From: Cupriavidus sp. WKF15
GTDB taxonomy: Bacteria; Pseudomonadota; Gammaproteobacteria; Burkholderiales; Burkholderiaceae
Reading direction: 5' to 3'
DNA length: 64,000 bases
NCBI RefSeq assembly: GCF_029278605.1
Contig: NZ_CP119573.1
Location: 1,612,001-1,676,000 of the forward strand
Position 1 is the first letter of the stretch. Every line of letters begins with the position of its first letter. Below are positions 17,790 to 27,023 of this stretch, piece after piece. The notes beneath the pieces are model-generated. The model made no database searches. It was not told the DNA's origin and saw only the letters and a program-made list of their open reading frames with translations. Position numbers and translations under genes: made by a program.

Positions 17790-19459
17790 AGCCGATCGTC
17801 CAAAACTTGCGCCACCTGCCCATGTTGTTCATGGGCCTGGCCAGCAGCGCCGCGCTGGCAGCTCCGGCAATCCAGGGCGAAGCCACGCGCCGGCCGCTGA
17901 ACTGGAGCGCCATCGTGATGTTCATGCTGTTCGTGCTGTTCACGCTTGGCATCACGCGCTGGGCCGCGCGGCGCACGCGCTCGGCATCGGACTTCTACGC
18001 CGCCGGCGGCGGCCTGACCGGCTTCCAGAACGGCCTGGCGATTGCCGGCGATATGGTCTCGGCTGCGTCGTTTCTCGGCATCTCGGCGATGATGTTCGAC
18101 AAGGGCTATGACGGGTTGATCTACGCGCTTGGCGTGGTGGCTGGCTGGCCGATCATCCTGTTCATCGTCGCGGAGCGGCTGCGCAACCTCGGCCGCTATA
18201 CGTTTGCCGACGTGGTGTCATACCGCCTGTCGCAGAAGCCCGTGCGCATCACGGCCGCCTTCGGCACGCTGACGGTCGTGATCATGTACCTGGTCGCGCA
18301 GATGGTCGGCGCCGGCAAGCTGATCGAACTGTTGTTCGGCACCAGCTATGAATCGGCGGTGGTCATCGTCGGCCTGCTGATGGTGCTGTACGTGCTGTTC
18401 GGCGGCATGCTGGCCACGACATGGGTGCAGATCATCAAGGCCGTGCTGCTGCTGGGCGGGGTCACGTTCATGGCGATCATGGTGCTGGCCCATTTCGGCT
18501 ACAGCCCCGAGGCCATGTTCGCGGGCGCCGCCAGGGTCCATGACAAGGGCCTGGCGATCCTGTCGCCGGGCGGGCTGGTGTCCAATCCGATCGACGCCAT
18601 TTCGCTCGGCGTTGGCATGATGTTCGGCACGGCAGGCTTGCCGCACATCCTGATGCGCTTCTTCACCGTGGCGGATGCCAGGGAAGCCCGCAAGTCCGTG
18701 CTGTATGCCACCGGCTTCATCGGCTATTTCTACGTGCTGATCCTCGTCGTGGGCTTCGGCGCCATCGTCATGGTCGGCGGCGATCCGGCCTATCGCGATG
18801 CGGCCGGCAAGCTGGTCGGCGGCAGCAATATGGTGGCGGTGCACCTCGCGCATGCGATCGGCGGGGACCTGTTCCTCGGCTTTATCTCGGCGGTGGCGTT
18901 CGCGACCATCCTCGCGGTGGTGGCGGGCCTGGCGCTGTCCGGCGCGTCGGCGGTGTCGCATGATCTGTACGCCAACGTGTTCCGGCAAGGGCGCGCCAAC
19001 GAGAAGGACGAGATCCGCGTCTCGAAGGCGGCCACCGTGGTGATCGGCCTGCTGGCCATGGTGCTGGGCGTGCTGTTCGAGAAGCAGAACATCGCCTTCC
19101 TGTCCGGACTGGTGCTGGCGATTGCCGCATCGGTCAATTTTCCGGTGCTGTTCCTGTCGATGTTCTGGAAGGGGCTGACCACGAAGGGCGCGGTGGCGGG
19201 CAGCGTCGCGGGGCTGGCGTCGGCCGTGGCGCTGCTGGTGCTCGGTCCTACGGTGTGGGTGGGGCTGCTGCATCATGACAAGCCCATCTTCCCGTATGCC
19301 AACCCGGCGCTGTTCTCGATGACGCTGGCGTTCGTGTGCGCGTGGCTGGTGTCGGTGCTCGACAAGTCGGCGCAGGCCGCGGCGGAACGTCGTCGCTTCG
19401 GCGCGCAGTTCGTGCGGTCGATGACGGGGATTGGGGCGGCGGGGGCGTCGCAGCATTGA
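17786..19459 (+). CDS. Cation/acetate-type sodium:solute symporter, probable phenylacetate importer
   Basis: A 557-residue SSS-family permease with a signal-peptide-like N-terminus and about 13 transmembrane helices. Family motifs: [46 protein letters not shown]. It is closest in type to ActP. PaaL, the phenylacetate permease of pseudomonads, belongs to the same family, and the position at the end of the paa cluster suggests phenylacetate uptake; acetate or another short carboxylate remains possible. The ATG at 17786 overlaps the DUF485 stop. Confidence 0.85.
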   Translation: MKPIVQNLRHLPMLFMGLASSAALAAPAIQGEATRRPLNWSAIVMFMLFVLFTLGITRWAARRTRSASDFYAAGGGLTGFQNGLAIAGDMVSAASFLGISAMMFDKGYDGLIYALGVVAGWPIILFIVAERLRNLGRYTFADVVSYRLSQKPVRITAAFGTLTVVIMYLVAQMVGAGKLIELLFGTSYESAVVIVGLLMVLYVLFGGMLATTWVQIIKAVLLLGGVTFMAIMVLAHFGYSPEAMFAGAARVHDKGLAILSPGGLVSNPIDAISLGVGMMFGTAGLPHILMRFFTVADAREARKSVLYATGFIGYFYVLILVVGFGAIVMVGGDPAYRDAAGKLVGGSNMVAVHLAHAIGGDLFLGFISAVAFATILAVVAGLALSGASAVSHDLYANVFRQGRANEKDEIRVSKAATVVIGLLAMVLGVLFEKQNIAFLSGLVLAIAASVNFPVLFLSMFWKGLTTKGAVAGSVAGLASAVALLVLGPTVWVGLLHHDKPIFPYANPALFSMTLAFVCAWLVSVLDKSAQAAAERRRFGAQFVRSMTGIGAAGASQH

Positions 19460-19463
19460 AGGC

Positions 19464-19488
19464 GCCGGGCCGATGGAACCGGCCCGGC
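19464..19488. terminator. GC-rich hairpin between convergent genes
   Basis: GCCGGGCC (19464-19471) pairs with GGCCCGGC (19481-19488) across a 9-base loop, directly after the symporter stop and before the stop of the opposing SDR gene. No U-tract, so a moderate bidirectional terminator at best. Confidence 0.4.
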
Positions 19489-19498
19489 CTGGTGTCGC

Positions 19499-20374
19499 TC
19501 AGCTCGATGCCGCCACGAGATCGGTGGAAACCGCTACGGCGTGCCAGGCATCCAGTTCGGCCTCCACCTTTCGGTTCTTGGCCGTGATCCGGGCCACGGT
19601 ATCGGAGCCGAGCGGCAGGCGAACCGGCGGCGTGTCGCTGTCAGCCAGCGTCAGCAACGCCGCTGCCAGCTTGGTCGGATCGCCCGGCTGCTGGTGGTTG
19701 GCCGAGTCCATGTGTCCGCGCATCGCGCCCACGGTATCGACGTACTCAGCAATCTCGCTGCCCACACGTACCAGCGAGCTGGCATCGAGGAAGTCCGTGC
19801 GGAAGAAGCCCGGTTCGACCACCGTGGCATGGACGCCCAGCGGCGCGAGTTCCGCGGCCAGCGCCTCGGTCAGGCCCTCCACGGCGAACTTGGTGGCGCC
19901 GTACACCCCCCAGCCCGGGTAGGCCGCATAGCCGCCGATCGACGAGATATTGATGACGTGGCCGCTGCGCTGGCGGCGCATCTGCGGCAGCACCGCACGC
20001 GTCACGCCGAGCAGGCCGAACACATTGGTCGCGAACTGGTTCTGTACCTCCTCGCGCGAGGCCTCCTCTACCGCGCCCAGCAGGCCGTAGCCAGCGTTGT
20101 TGACCAGCACGTCGATGCGGCCGAAGCGCGACACGGCGGCCTCGGCTGCGGCAATGGCCTGCTCGTCGCTGTTGACGTCGAGCGCCACGGCCAGCAGATG
20201 GTCATGCTCGCCCAGCGCATCGGTGACGGCTTGCGGCCGGCGCGCCGCGGCGACGACGCGGTCGCCGCGGGCCAGTGCGGCACGTGCAATCTCCAGACCG
20301 AAGCCGCGCGAGGCGCCGGTGATGAACCAGACCTTGCTGGTGTTGGCGGAAGCGGTGGTGGTGATATTGGACAT
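19499..20374 (-). CDS. Short-chain dehydrogenase/reductase
   Basis: A 291-residue NAD(P)-dependent oxidoreductase. Rossmann motif TGASRGFG near residue 20, NNAG at about 91, catalytic Ser in ISSIGG, YGATK with the Tyr/Lys pair, and PGFFRTDF after the active site. The substrate is unknown; this classical SDR subgroup is often annotated as an oxidoreductase/retinol-dehydrogenase-like protein. ATG at 20374 with AAGGAG upstream. Divergent from the LysR gene; a dyad at 20485-20499 lies between them. Confidence 0.85.
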   Translation of the reverse strand: MSNITTTASANTSKVWFITGASRGFGLEIARAALARGDRVVAAARRPQAVTDALGEHDHLLAVALDVNSDEQAIAAAEAAVSRFGRIDVLVNNAGYGLLGAVEEASREEVQNQFATNVFGLLGVTRAVLPQMRRQRSGHVINISSIGGYAAYPGWGVYGATKFAVEGLTEALAAELAPLGVHATVVEPGFFRTDFLDASSLVRVGSEIAEYVDTVGAMRGHMDSANHQQPGDPTKLAAALLTLADSDTPPVRLPLGSDTVARITAKNRKVEAELDAWHAVAVSTDLVAASS

Positions 20375-20484
20375 GGTGAGTCTCCTTGCGGTGGGTTGGG
20401 TTCCTGTTGGTGATGGCGTTGGCCACGCAGGAAATGTAGGTCAGTGGAAAAGCTTGCAGTAGATCGACCAATGGCGTTTTACTG

Positions 20485-20558
20485 GCAACTGATAGTTGCT
20501 AATGTGCGCACGTGCGGATGCCGGCAACGACCGTCTGACTCGATTGAGAAAATCTCAA
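20485..20558. promoter_or_regulatory. Two LysR-type operator candidates in the SDR-LysR divergent region
   Basis: The palindrome GCAACTGATAGTTGC (20485-20499) lies mid-intergenic. CGATTGAGAAAATCTCAA (20541-20558, dyad TTGAGA-AAA-TCTCAA) ends 21 bp before the LysR ATG. The second element recurs with 18 of 18 identity at 27024-27041 upstream of the acyl-CoA operon. Its position over the regulator's own start suggests autorepression. Confidence 0.6.
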
Positions 20559-20579
20559 CCGTATGGCAGACTCGCCGGC

Positions 20580-21476
20580 ATGGATCGACTTCCTCCCCTC
20601 AATGCCCTGCGGGCCTTCGAAGCCGCGGCGCGGCACCTGAGCATCACGGTCGCCGCGCAGGAACTGCACGTCACGCCCGGGGCCGTCAGCCGCCAGATAC
20701 GCGCGCTGGAGGACGGGCTGGGCGTGCAATTGCTGCACCGCGGTCATCGCCAGATCACGCTGACCCATACCGGCGAGGACTACTACCGGGCCGTGACCCG
20801 CGCCATGGACGAACTGCGCGAAGCCACGCGCCGGCTGGGCAAGCGCGCCAGGCGCAAGCAGCTCAAGGTGCGCGCATACACGACCTTTGCGATGCGCTGG
20901 CTGATCCCGCGGCTGTCGAGCTTCCACGCGGCCAACCCGGGCATCGAGGTGCTGCTGACCGCCACGCTCGATCCGGTCGATTTCCGCAAGGAGGACATCG
21001 ACGGGGCCATCCGGCTCGGCGATGGCAAGTGGCCGGGCGTGAATGCCTACCGGCTGGTATCCAACGTGCTGGTGCCGGTGTGCAGCCCCGCGCTGCTGTC
21101 GGGCGCTCGCAAGGTCAGGAAGCCGGCTGACCTGCAGCACCATACGCTGCTGCACTCGGTCGCCCGCCCTGATGACTGGGCGCACTGGCTGCGTGCCGCA
21201 GGGGCGGACCGCGATGTCGATGTGCGGGGCGGGATGACCTACCAGAGCTCGGCCATGGCCTATGCGGCAGCGATAGAGGGGCTCGGCTTCGCCATCGCGC
21301 AGCGCTTCCTGGTGACGGGGGACCTGGCCGCTGGCACGCTGGTGGCACCGTTCCGCCAGGTGGTGGACATGGGCGAATTCACCTACTACCTGCTGACCCC
21401 GGCGGACCGCCGCGAAAGTCCCAGCATGGCGACGTTTCGCACGTGGTTGCTGGCGCAGTTCGCGGCACAGGGATGA
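20580..21476 (+). CDS. LysR-family regulator, GcvA-like
   Basis: A 298-residue LysR regulator. N-terminal winged HTH (LRAFEAAARHLSITVAAQEL, HVTPGAVSRQIRALEDGLG) and a periplasmic-binding-type effector domain. The RAFEAAARH opening and the LLHRGHRQITLTHTGEDYY linker are typical of the GcvA branch. ATG at 20580. An earlier in-frame start at 20496 would run through the operator. It converges with, and overlaps by 91 bp, the end of the CoA-transferase gene, and it likely controls that operon through the shared box at 27024. Confidence 0.88.
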   Translation: MDRLPPLNALRAFEAAARHLSITVAAQELHVTPGAVSRQIRALEDGLGVQLLHRGHRQITLTHTGEDYYRAVTRAMDELREATRRLGKRARRKQLKVRAYTTFAMRWLIPRLSSFHAANPGIEVLLTATLDPVDFRKEDIDGAIRLGDGKWPGVNAYRLVSNVLVPVCSPALLSGARKVRKPADLQHHTLLHSVARPDDWAHWLRAAGADRDVDVRGGMTYQSSAMAYAAAIEGLGFAIAQRFLVTGDLAAGTLVAPFRQVVDMGEFTYYLLTPADRRESPSMATFRTWLLAQFAAQG

Positions 21477-22714
21477 TTGGTGGCTTCCGGCCGTGACGGC
21501 GTTGCCATGGCAGGCACATCCGCGCAGTGGATGGCCTGCCGCGCCAGGAGGCTGTCGATCTCCTCGCTGCTGTAGCCGGCCGCGCGCAGCACCGCGCGCG
21601 TGTCCTGCCCGCAAACGGGCGCGGGCCGCGCCGGCTGCGCGTTCTCCTGCGCGCTGTTGATCGGAAAGCCGGGCATGCGGATGTCTCCGAGCACAGGATG
21701 CGCTACGTGGCGCACCATGCGGTTCGCGGCGACCTGCGGATGCCGCGCGACATCGTCATAAGTCGCCACGCGAGAGCACAGGATGTCGGCGGCCTGCAGT
21801 TCCGCCAGCCAGGCATCGGTGCCGCGCGTCACGAAGACGCGGGTCAGTTCCCTCACCATGTCGGCACGGTTGGCCACGCGCAGTGGCGACGTCGCAAAGC
21901 GCGGGTCGTCCGCCAGCGCGGGCACGCCGAGCGCTTCGCACAGGCGTTGCCAGCGGACGGGCATGTATGCCGCGACCATGATCCAGCCATCGGCGGTCTC
22001 GAACGCCTGGTTCGGCGCGGAGTAGGGCGCGGCGCTGCCTGCGCGTACCGGCAGTTCGCCGTCGGCGAAATAGCTCGTGATCGACGATTGCTGCAGCGCC
22101 AGCGCGGCGTTGAGCAGGTTGACGTCGAGGTGTCCCCCTTGCCCGTCGCGGGCGCGCTGCGCGAGCCGTGCCAGCACGCCGACACATGCGACATAGCCGG
22201 TCATGACATCGACCACGGGTGCCTGCACCTTGCATGGCTCGCCACCCGGCACGCCGATCAGGCTCATCAGGCCCGAGTCCGCCTGGATGATGCCATCCAC
22301 GCCGGCATGGCCGGCATACGGCCCTTCCTGCCCGTATGCGGAAATCGAGCAGTAGACCAGCGACGGATGATCGGCCGACAGCTCCGCATAGCCCAACCCC
22401 AGCCGCGCCATCACACCCGGCCGCATGCTTTCCACGACGATGTCGGCGCCGGCCACCAGGCGCCTCGCGACCGCCACACCGTCTACGGACTTGAGGTCCA
22501 GCGCTACGCCGAGCTTGTTGCGGTTGAAGCCGTGGAACAGGGCGCTGTCGCCGCCGATCCAGCCGGGCCCGAGGCCGCGGCCGAGTTCGCCGGCCGGCGG
22601 CTCGACCTTGATGACCTTCGCACCCATGTCCGCCAGCAGCATGGTGCAGGTGGGGCCGGCGCCGATCTGGGTGAAATCGATGACGGTCAGGCCGTCCAGT
22701 GCGTTGCTCAGCAT
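21386..22714 (-). CDS. CaiB/BaiF-family (class III) CoA-transferase
   Basis: A 442-residue formyl-CoA-transferase-like enzyme. N-terminal DFTQIGAGPTCTMLLADMGA, KVEPPAGELGRG, NRNKLGVALDLKS, SISAYGQEGPYAGHAGVDGI, and the Asp in PVVDVMTGY that forms the acyl-aspartyl intermediate. It would activate a carboxylic acid by CoA exchange for the acyl-CoA operon. The last 40 or so residues (after LARQAI) are not family-like and are encoded where the gene overlaps the LysR 3' end, suggesting stop-codon loss or drift. Last gene of the minus-strand operon that begins at 26912. Confidence 0.87.
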   Translation of the reverse strand: MLSNALDGLTVIDFTQIGAGPTCTMLLADMGAKVIKVEPPAGELGRGLGPGWIGGDSALFHGFNRNKLGVALDLKSVDGVAVARRLVAGADIVVESMRPGVMARLGLGYAELSADHPSLVYCSISAYGQEGPYAGHAGVDGIIQADSGLMSLIGVPGGEPCKVQAPVVDVMTGYVACVGVLARLAQRARDGQGGHLDVNLLNAALALQQSSITSYFADGELPVRAGSAAPYSAPNQAFETADGWIMVAAYMPVRWQRLCEALGVPALADDPRFATSPLRVANRADMVRELTRVFVTRGTDAWLAELQAADILCSRVATYDDVARHPQVAANRMVRHVAHPVLGDIRMPGFPINSAQENAQPARPAPVCGQDTRAVLRAAGYSSEEIDSLLARQAIHCADVPAMATPSRPEATNHPCAANCASNHVRNVAMLGLSRRSAGVSR

Positions 22715-22778
22715 GTCTGTGCCTCAGCTAGGAAAGAGGATGGGTGGAAAGTGCCCGAGGCGCTGCCGCCGAAGGCGG

Positions 22779-23774
22779 TCACAGCGCCACCTTGATGCCA
22801 TTGCCTTCGATCACGCGCTGCCAGCGTTGCAGCTCCCTGCCGAGGTAGGCCTTGAGTTCGGCCGGCGAGGACGGCTGCGGCTCGAAGCCCTGCTGCGCGA
22901 GTTGCGCCGTCACCTCGGGGGACCTGAGCGCGGCCACCAGCGCGACGTTGACCTTGTCGACGACGGTTTTGGGCGTCTGCGCGGGCGCGAGCAGGCTGTA
23001 CCAGAGTTCGGCGTCATAGCCGGCCAGGCCCGCTTCCGCGAAAGTGGGCAGCTCGGGCATCAGCGCGGTGCGCTTGCTGCCGGCAATGCCCAGGGCACGG
23101 AGCTTGCCGGCGCGCACATACTGGATCGCCGAGGCAAAGGTCGCGAAGGAGGCCTGCACCTGCCCGCCCATCAGGTCGGTGATCGAGGGACCCGTGCCCT
23201 TGTATGGCACGTGCAGCAGCTCGGTCTTGTTCAGCCGCGCGAAGACCTCGCCGGCGAGATGCTGCGGCGTGCCGTTGCCCGGGCTGCTGTAGCTGATCTT
23301 GCCCGGGTTGGCGTGCGTGTAGCCGATGAAGTCCTTGAGCGTGCGGAACGGCTGGTCGCTGTTGACCACCAGCATGATCGGCACCGAGGCGATCCGGCCC
23401 ACGGGCTCGAAGTCGCGGTCGATCTTGAACGGCACTTTCATGCCGAGGAACGGGTTCATGGTCACCTGGCTCGATGCGATCACGAGCGTGTAGCCGTCGG
23501 GCGCCGCGTGCGCGACGTAGTCGGTGCCGAGGTTGCCGCCGGCGCCTGGCTTGTTCTCGATCACGATGGTCTGGCCGAGCAGCTTGCCCATCTTCGGCGC
23601 GACCAGCCGCGCGAGGATGTCGTTGCCGCCGCCGGGGGCGAACGGCACTACCAGCGTGATCGGCTTCTGCGCCGGGTAGGGGGCCTGCGCGGCTGCGGGC
23701 GCCGGCATGGCGAAACTCGCGGTCGCCAGCAGGCCGGCAAGCGCCGTGCGCGCGGATTGGAAAATGCGTGACAT
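22779..23774 (-). CDS. Bug-family (TctC) periplasmic solute-binding receptor
   Basis: A 331-residue exported binding protein: signal peptide to about residue 30 (ASFAMPAPAAAQA), then YPAQKPITLVVPFAPGGGND, ENKPGAGGNLGTDYVA, APDGYTL and PGNGTPQHLAGE. Bug receptors bind carboxylates such as dicarboxylates, citrate or aromatic acids. No TctA/TctB membrane partners are encoded here, as is usual in Burkholderiales. Its place inside the acyl-CoA operon suggests it recognises the acid fed to the CoA-transferase. ATG at 23774. Confidence 0.92.
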   Translation of the reverse strand: MSRIFQSARTALAGLLATASFAMPAPAAAQAPYPAQKPITLVVPFAPGGGNDILARLVAPKMGKLLGQTIVIENKPGAGGNLGTDYVAHAAPDGYTLVIASSQVTMNPFLGMKVPFKIDRDFEPVGRIASVPIMLVVNSDQPFRTLKDFIGYTHANPGKISYSSPGNGTPQHLAGEVFARLNKTELLHVPYKGTGPSITDLMGGQVQASFATFASAIQYVRAGKLRALGIAGSKRTALMPELPTFAEAGLAGYDAELWYSLLAPAQTPKTVVDKVNVALVAALRSPEVTAQLAQQGFEPQPSSPAELKAYLGRELQRWQRVIEGNGIKVAL

Positions 23775-23813
23775 GCTTGTCTCCTGATAATTGTTCGTGC
23801 CTGAGTGCCGCGC

Positions 23814-24617
23814 TCAGCGGCCCATGTAGCGCGGCGGCCGTTTTTCGGCGAAGGCCTGCCGGCCTTCCAGCCGGTCGGCGGTATCGCGCAATACGCCCCA
23901 ATAGAGCTCGGTGAGCTGCTGCGCGTCGGACTCGCCCAGGTGAGGCGTCTGGCGCGACAGCTTCTTGATGGCCTGCACCGCCAGCGGCGCGTTGCGCGCG
24001 ACCGTGGCGGTCAGCGTGAAGGCGCGGTCGAGCAGGGCCTGCGGCGCGACCGCTTCGGTGACCAGGCCGATGCGCAGGGCCTGCGCCGCATCGATGCGCT
24101 CGCCGGTCAGTGCCATCTGCATGGCGTGCGCCGATGGCACCGCCTTGAGCAGGCGGTGGAGGCCGGAGACGGCCGGAATCGACCCGACGGAGGCTTCCGG
24201 CAGGCCGAATGTGGCCGCCTGCGACGCCACGCGAAGATCGCATTGGAGCGCTATCTCCAGACCCGCGCCCAGGCAATGGCCGTTGACTGCCGCGATCAGT
24301 GGCTTCCAGAGCCCGAGGTCGGACAGGTCCATCAGCCGGATGTACAGGCCCAGGTCGGCGGCCTGCTCCGGCGCGCGGAACAGGGCCTCCGGGTACGAGG
24401 CCACCGACGTGCGCGTGCTGGACAGGTCGGCCCCCGCGCAGAACGCTCGTGTGCCGGCACCGGTCAGCACCGCGGCGCGCAGGTCGTCGCGGTCGCGCAC
24501 TTCGGCCAGGTGGGCGCGCAGCGCGCGCAGGGCGGACACATCCAGCGCATTGAGCGCCTGCGGCCGGTCGAGGGTAAGGACGGCCACCGCGCCATTGATC
24601 TCCATGTGTACGGTCAT
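23814..24617 (-). CDS. Enoyl-CoA hydratase/isomerase (crotonase family)
   Basis: A 267-residue crotonase-fold enzyme that hydrates (or isomerises) an enoyl-CoA. Oxyanion-hole segment AFCAGADLSSTR and the second motif NGHCLGAGLEIALQCDLRVA, with Glu in GLPEASVGSIPAVSG at the position of the catalytic acid. ATG at 24617 with TAAGGAGG upstream. Encoded 10 bp after the SDR and 39 bp before the Bug receptor. Confidence 0.9.
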   Translation of the reverse strand: MTVHMEINGAVAVLTLDRPQALNALDVSALRALRAHLAEVRDRDDLRAAVLTGAGTRAFCAGADLSSTRTSVASYPEALFRAPEQAADLGLYIRLMDLSDLGLWKPLIAAVNGHCLGAGLEIALQCDLRVASQAATFGLPEASVGSIPAVSGLHRLLKAVPSAHAMQMALTGERIDAAQALRIGLVTEAVAPQALLDRAFTLTATVARNAPLAVQAIKKLSRQTPHLGESDAQQLTELYWGVLRDTADRLEGRQAFAEKRPPRYMGR

Positions 24618-24627
24618 GGCGGCCTCC

Positions 24628-25392
24628 TTACACGCTGGGCGACGACAGGCTGCGCCCGCCGCACACATAGAGCGTCTGTCCGGTGACATAGGACGCGCGC
24701 GGGTCGAGGAAGAAGCCCACGGCACTGGCGATGTCGTCCGCCGTGCCGATGCGCTGCACCGGCACCGATTTCTGCAGCCGGGCCTGCACCTCGGGCGCTA
24801 AGCCGCGGAAGAGCGGCGTATCGACAATGCCCGGCGCCACCGCATTCACGGTGATGCCCTTGGCCGCGAACTCGATCGCGAGCGAGCGCGTCAGGCTGAC
24901 CACGCCGCCTTTTGCCGCGGAATAGTTGGCCTGGCCGAAGGCGCCCAGCCACGCGCGCGACGAAATGTTCACGACGCGCCCGTAGCCGCGCTCGACCATG
25001 CCGGGCAGCGCTGCGCGGCAGCACAGGAACTGCGAGCGAAGGTTGGTATCGATGACGAGGTCCCAGTCTCCATCGCGCATGGACAGGAAGCGCATGTCGC
25101 GCACGGCGCCGGCGTTGTTGACCAGGCAGTCGACGCGGCCCGCTTGTGCCTGCACCTGGGCGAAGGCCTCGTTGACGGCGGCGGAGTCGGTCAGGTCGGC
25201 CGCGGCGCCGATGACCTTAAGGCCCTCGGCAGCCAGCTTGGACACCGCGTCATCGAGCGTGGCCGCATCGCGGTCCAGCAGCGCGACGGTCAGGCCGCCG
25301 CGCGCCAGGTGCGTCGCAATGCCGAGGCCGATGCCGCGCGCCGCGCCGGTGACCACGGCGACGTGGGTGGGGTCAAAGTCTTGCGTGCCCAT
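24628..25392 (-). CDS. SDR-family 3-hydroxyacyl-CoA/ketoreductase-like dehydrogenase
   Basis: A 254-residue FabG-like SDR. TGAARGIG cofactor loop, NNAG, catalytic Ser in NISSRAWLG, YSAAK, and APGIVDTPLF. In a beta-oxidation-like operon it most likely oxidises the 3-hydroxyacyl-CoA made by the crotonase. It starts at 25392, 1 bp after the thiolase stop, with GGAGTGTGAG as ribosome-binding region. Confidence 0.87.
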   Translation of the reverse strand: MGTQDFDPTHVAVVTGAARGIGLGIATHLARGGLTVALLDRDAATLDDAVSKLAAEGLKVIGAAADLTDSAAVNEAFAQVQAQAGRVDCLVNNAGAVRDMRFLSMRDGDWDLVIDTNLRSQFLCCRAALPGMVERGYGRVVNISSRAWLGAFGQANYSAAKGGVVSLTRSLAIEFAAKGITVNAVAPGIVDTPLFRGLAPEVQARLQKSVPVQRIGTADDIASAVGFFLDPRASYVTGQTLYVCGGRSLSSPSV

Positions 25393-25393
25393 C

Positions 25394-26539
25394 TCACACT
25401 CCCAGCAGGTGAACCGATGACGCGGCGTGGTCCACGCCCGCAATGCCGCCGCCGGTGCATTGCGTCAGTCCGACGCGGGCGTTGGCAACCTGCCGTGCGC
25501 CGGCGCGCTCCTGCAGGTGCCACAGGATTTCCACCATCTGCGCCACGCCGGTGGCGCCGAGCGGATGCCCCTTGGCCAGCAGGCCGCCGCTCGGATTGAC
25601 CGGCACACGGCCGCCAAGCCGCGTGGCGCCCGACTTCAGCAGGCCTACGGCTTCGCCGTGCGGTGCGAGGCCCAGCGCTTCGTAGTACAGCAGCTCGGCG
25701 ATGGTGAAGGCGTCGTGCAGTTCCACCACGTCGACGTCTTCCGGGCCGAGCCCGGCCTGTTCATAGGCCTGGCGCGCCGCGCGCGCGGTGATCTCGGCGT
25801 CGAGGATGTCGTCGTCCGCCTGTTCGCGCAGGCCGGAGACGACCACCGAGGCCAGCACTTTCACCGGACGGTGGCGGGCCGGGCGCTTGGTGCCGACCAC
25901 CAGCGCAGCCGCGCCATCGACCTGCGAAGGGCAGCATTGCAGCAGCGTCAGCGGGTCGGCGATCATGCGCGAGGCCAGCACTTCTTCCACCGTGGTTTCG
26001 GTGCGCTGCTGTGCGAACGGGTTCAGCGAGCCGTTGTGGCGGTTCTTGACGGCCACCTCGGCCATGTCGGCGCGGCTGGCGTCGCGCTCGTGCAGGAAGC
26101 GCGTGCCGCGCATCGCATACACTGCCGGCAGGACCATGCCGGCCTTCGCATAGAGGTCGGTCTTGTGGTCATTGCGCTGCATCGGGATGGTGCCGCCGCC
26201 AAGCGCGGTGAGCTGCTCGATGCCGAATACCAGCACCGTGTCGTACTGGCCGGCCAGCAGCGCATGGCGCGCCAGGTGCACGCCGGTGGCGCCGCTCGCG
26301 CAAGCGTTCTCGACGTTGTAGACCGGGATGCCGCCAAAGCCCAGGTCGCGCACGATGAGCTGACCGAGGATCATGCCGCCCAGCACATTGGCGCAGTAGA
26401 CGGCCTGGATGTCGGCCGGCCGCAAGCCGGCGTCGTCCAGCGCCTGGAGGATGGCCTGTTGCGCCAATTCGGGCGCCAGCACGCCACTGTGGCGGCCAAA
26501 CGGCGTCATGGCGCCGCCGTGGATGTAGATGTCCTGCAT
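25394..26539 (-). CDS. Thiolase-superfamily (SCP-x-like) acyltransferase
   Basis: A 381-residue thiolase-fold enzyme for acyl-CoA cleavage. Nucleophile Cys in NVENACASGATGVHLA, HDAFTIAELLYYEALGL with the SCP-x/archaeal-thiolase HDAF motif, and NPSGGLLAKGHPLGATG with the catalytic His. The C-terminal LTQCTGGG keeps the CxG-type motif. This subgroup normally works with a DUF35 (zinc-ribbon OB-fold) partner, which here is the adjacent upstream gene. ATG at 26539, 19 bp after that gene. Confidence 0.88.
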   Translation of the reverse strand: MQDIYIHGGAMTPFGRHSGVLAPELAQQAILQALDDAGLRPADIQAVYCANVLGGMILGQLIVRDLGFGGIPVYNVENACASGATGVHLARHALLAGQYDTVLVFGIEQLTALGGGTIPMQRNDHKTDLYAKAGMVLPAVYAMRGTRFLHERDASRADMAEVAVKNRHNGSLNPFAQQRTETTVEEVLASRMIADPLTLLQCCPSQVDGAAALVVGTKRPARHRPVKVLASVVVSGLREQADDDILDAEITARAARQAYEQAGLGPEDVDVVELHDAFTIAELLYYEALGLAPHGEAVGLLKSGATRLGGRVPVNPSGGLLAKGHPLGATGVAQMVEILWHLQERAGARQVANARVGLTQCTGGGIAGVDHAASSVHLLGV

Positions 26540-26558
26540 CTTGCTTACCTCGTGGGAG

Positions 26559-26912
26559 TCAGGCCGGCACGGCCAGGAAGACGTAACCGAAGTCGGCATC
26601 CGGCTGCGCGGTGTAGCGCTGCCCGATGGCGGGGCGGTCGGTGCCTAGCAGGCGCCCGAAGATGCGCACGGGGCCAGGGAAATCCACATAGCCAAGCGCA
26701 TAAGGCGCCAATCCGCTCTTCGGGCCCGGATGGATTACGGTAAAGCTGTACACCGATCCCGTGCCGGCCACCGGCGCCACGTCATGGCGCGTGGCGAGCG
26801 GCGAGGCATCTGGTACGGCGGGGAATACGTACTCGCCGGTGGCGCGATCGCGCGAGGCGAGCAGTTGCGGCGCAGGGCCGGGGTTCCACAGTGGGTAGGG
26901 AAGGTCTGTCAC
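26559..26912 (-). CDS. DUF35 OB-fold thiolase partner lacking the zinc-ribbon cysteines
   Basis: A 117-residue acyl-CoA-associated OB-fold protein (GTGSVYSFTVIHPGPKSGLAP, YALGYVDFPGPVRIFGRL). Members usually begin with a rubredoxin-like CxxC...CxxC zinc ribbon. Here that region reads LLASRDRATGEYVFPAVPDA with no cysteine anywhere in the protein, so metal binding appears lost. It probably stabilises or presents substrate to the adjacent thiolase. First gene of the minus-strand operon; the LysR-type box lies 112 bp upstream. ATG at 26912 with AGGAGACTGCC upstream. Confidence 0.8.
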   Translation of the reverse strand: MTDLPYPLWNPGPAPQLLASRDRATGEYVFPAVPDASPLATRHDVAPVAGTGSVYSFTVIHPGPKSGLAPYALGYVDFPGPVRIFGRLLGTDRPAIGQRYTAQPDADFGYVFLAVPA

Positions 26913-27023
26913 GGCAGTCTCCTGTTATCGGATATCGGCTGGCCGTGCATCGGTGAGCGCGCGGCCTTGTGCGTAATGGTTGTCGCCGGCGCGGTTCCGT
27001 ACAAACGATATTTCGGGCGCGGA

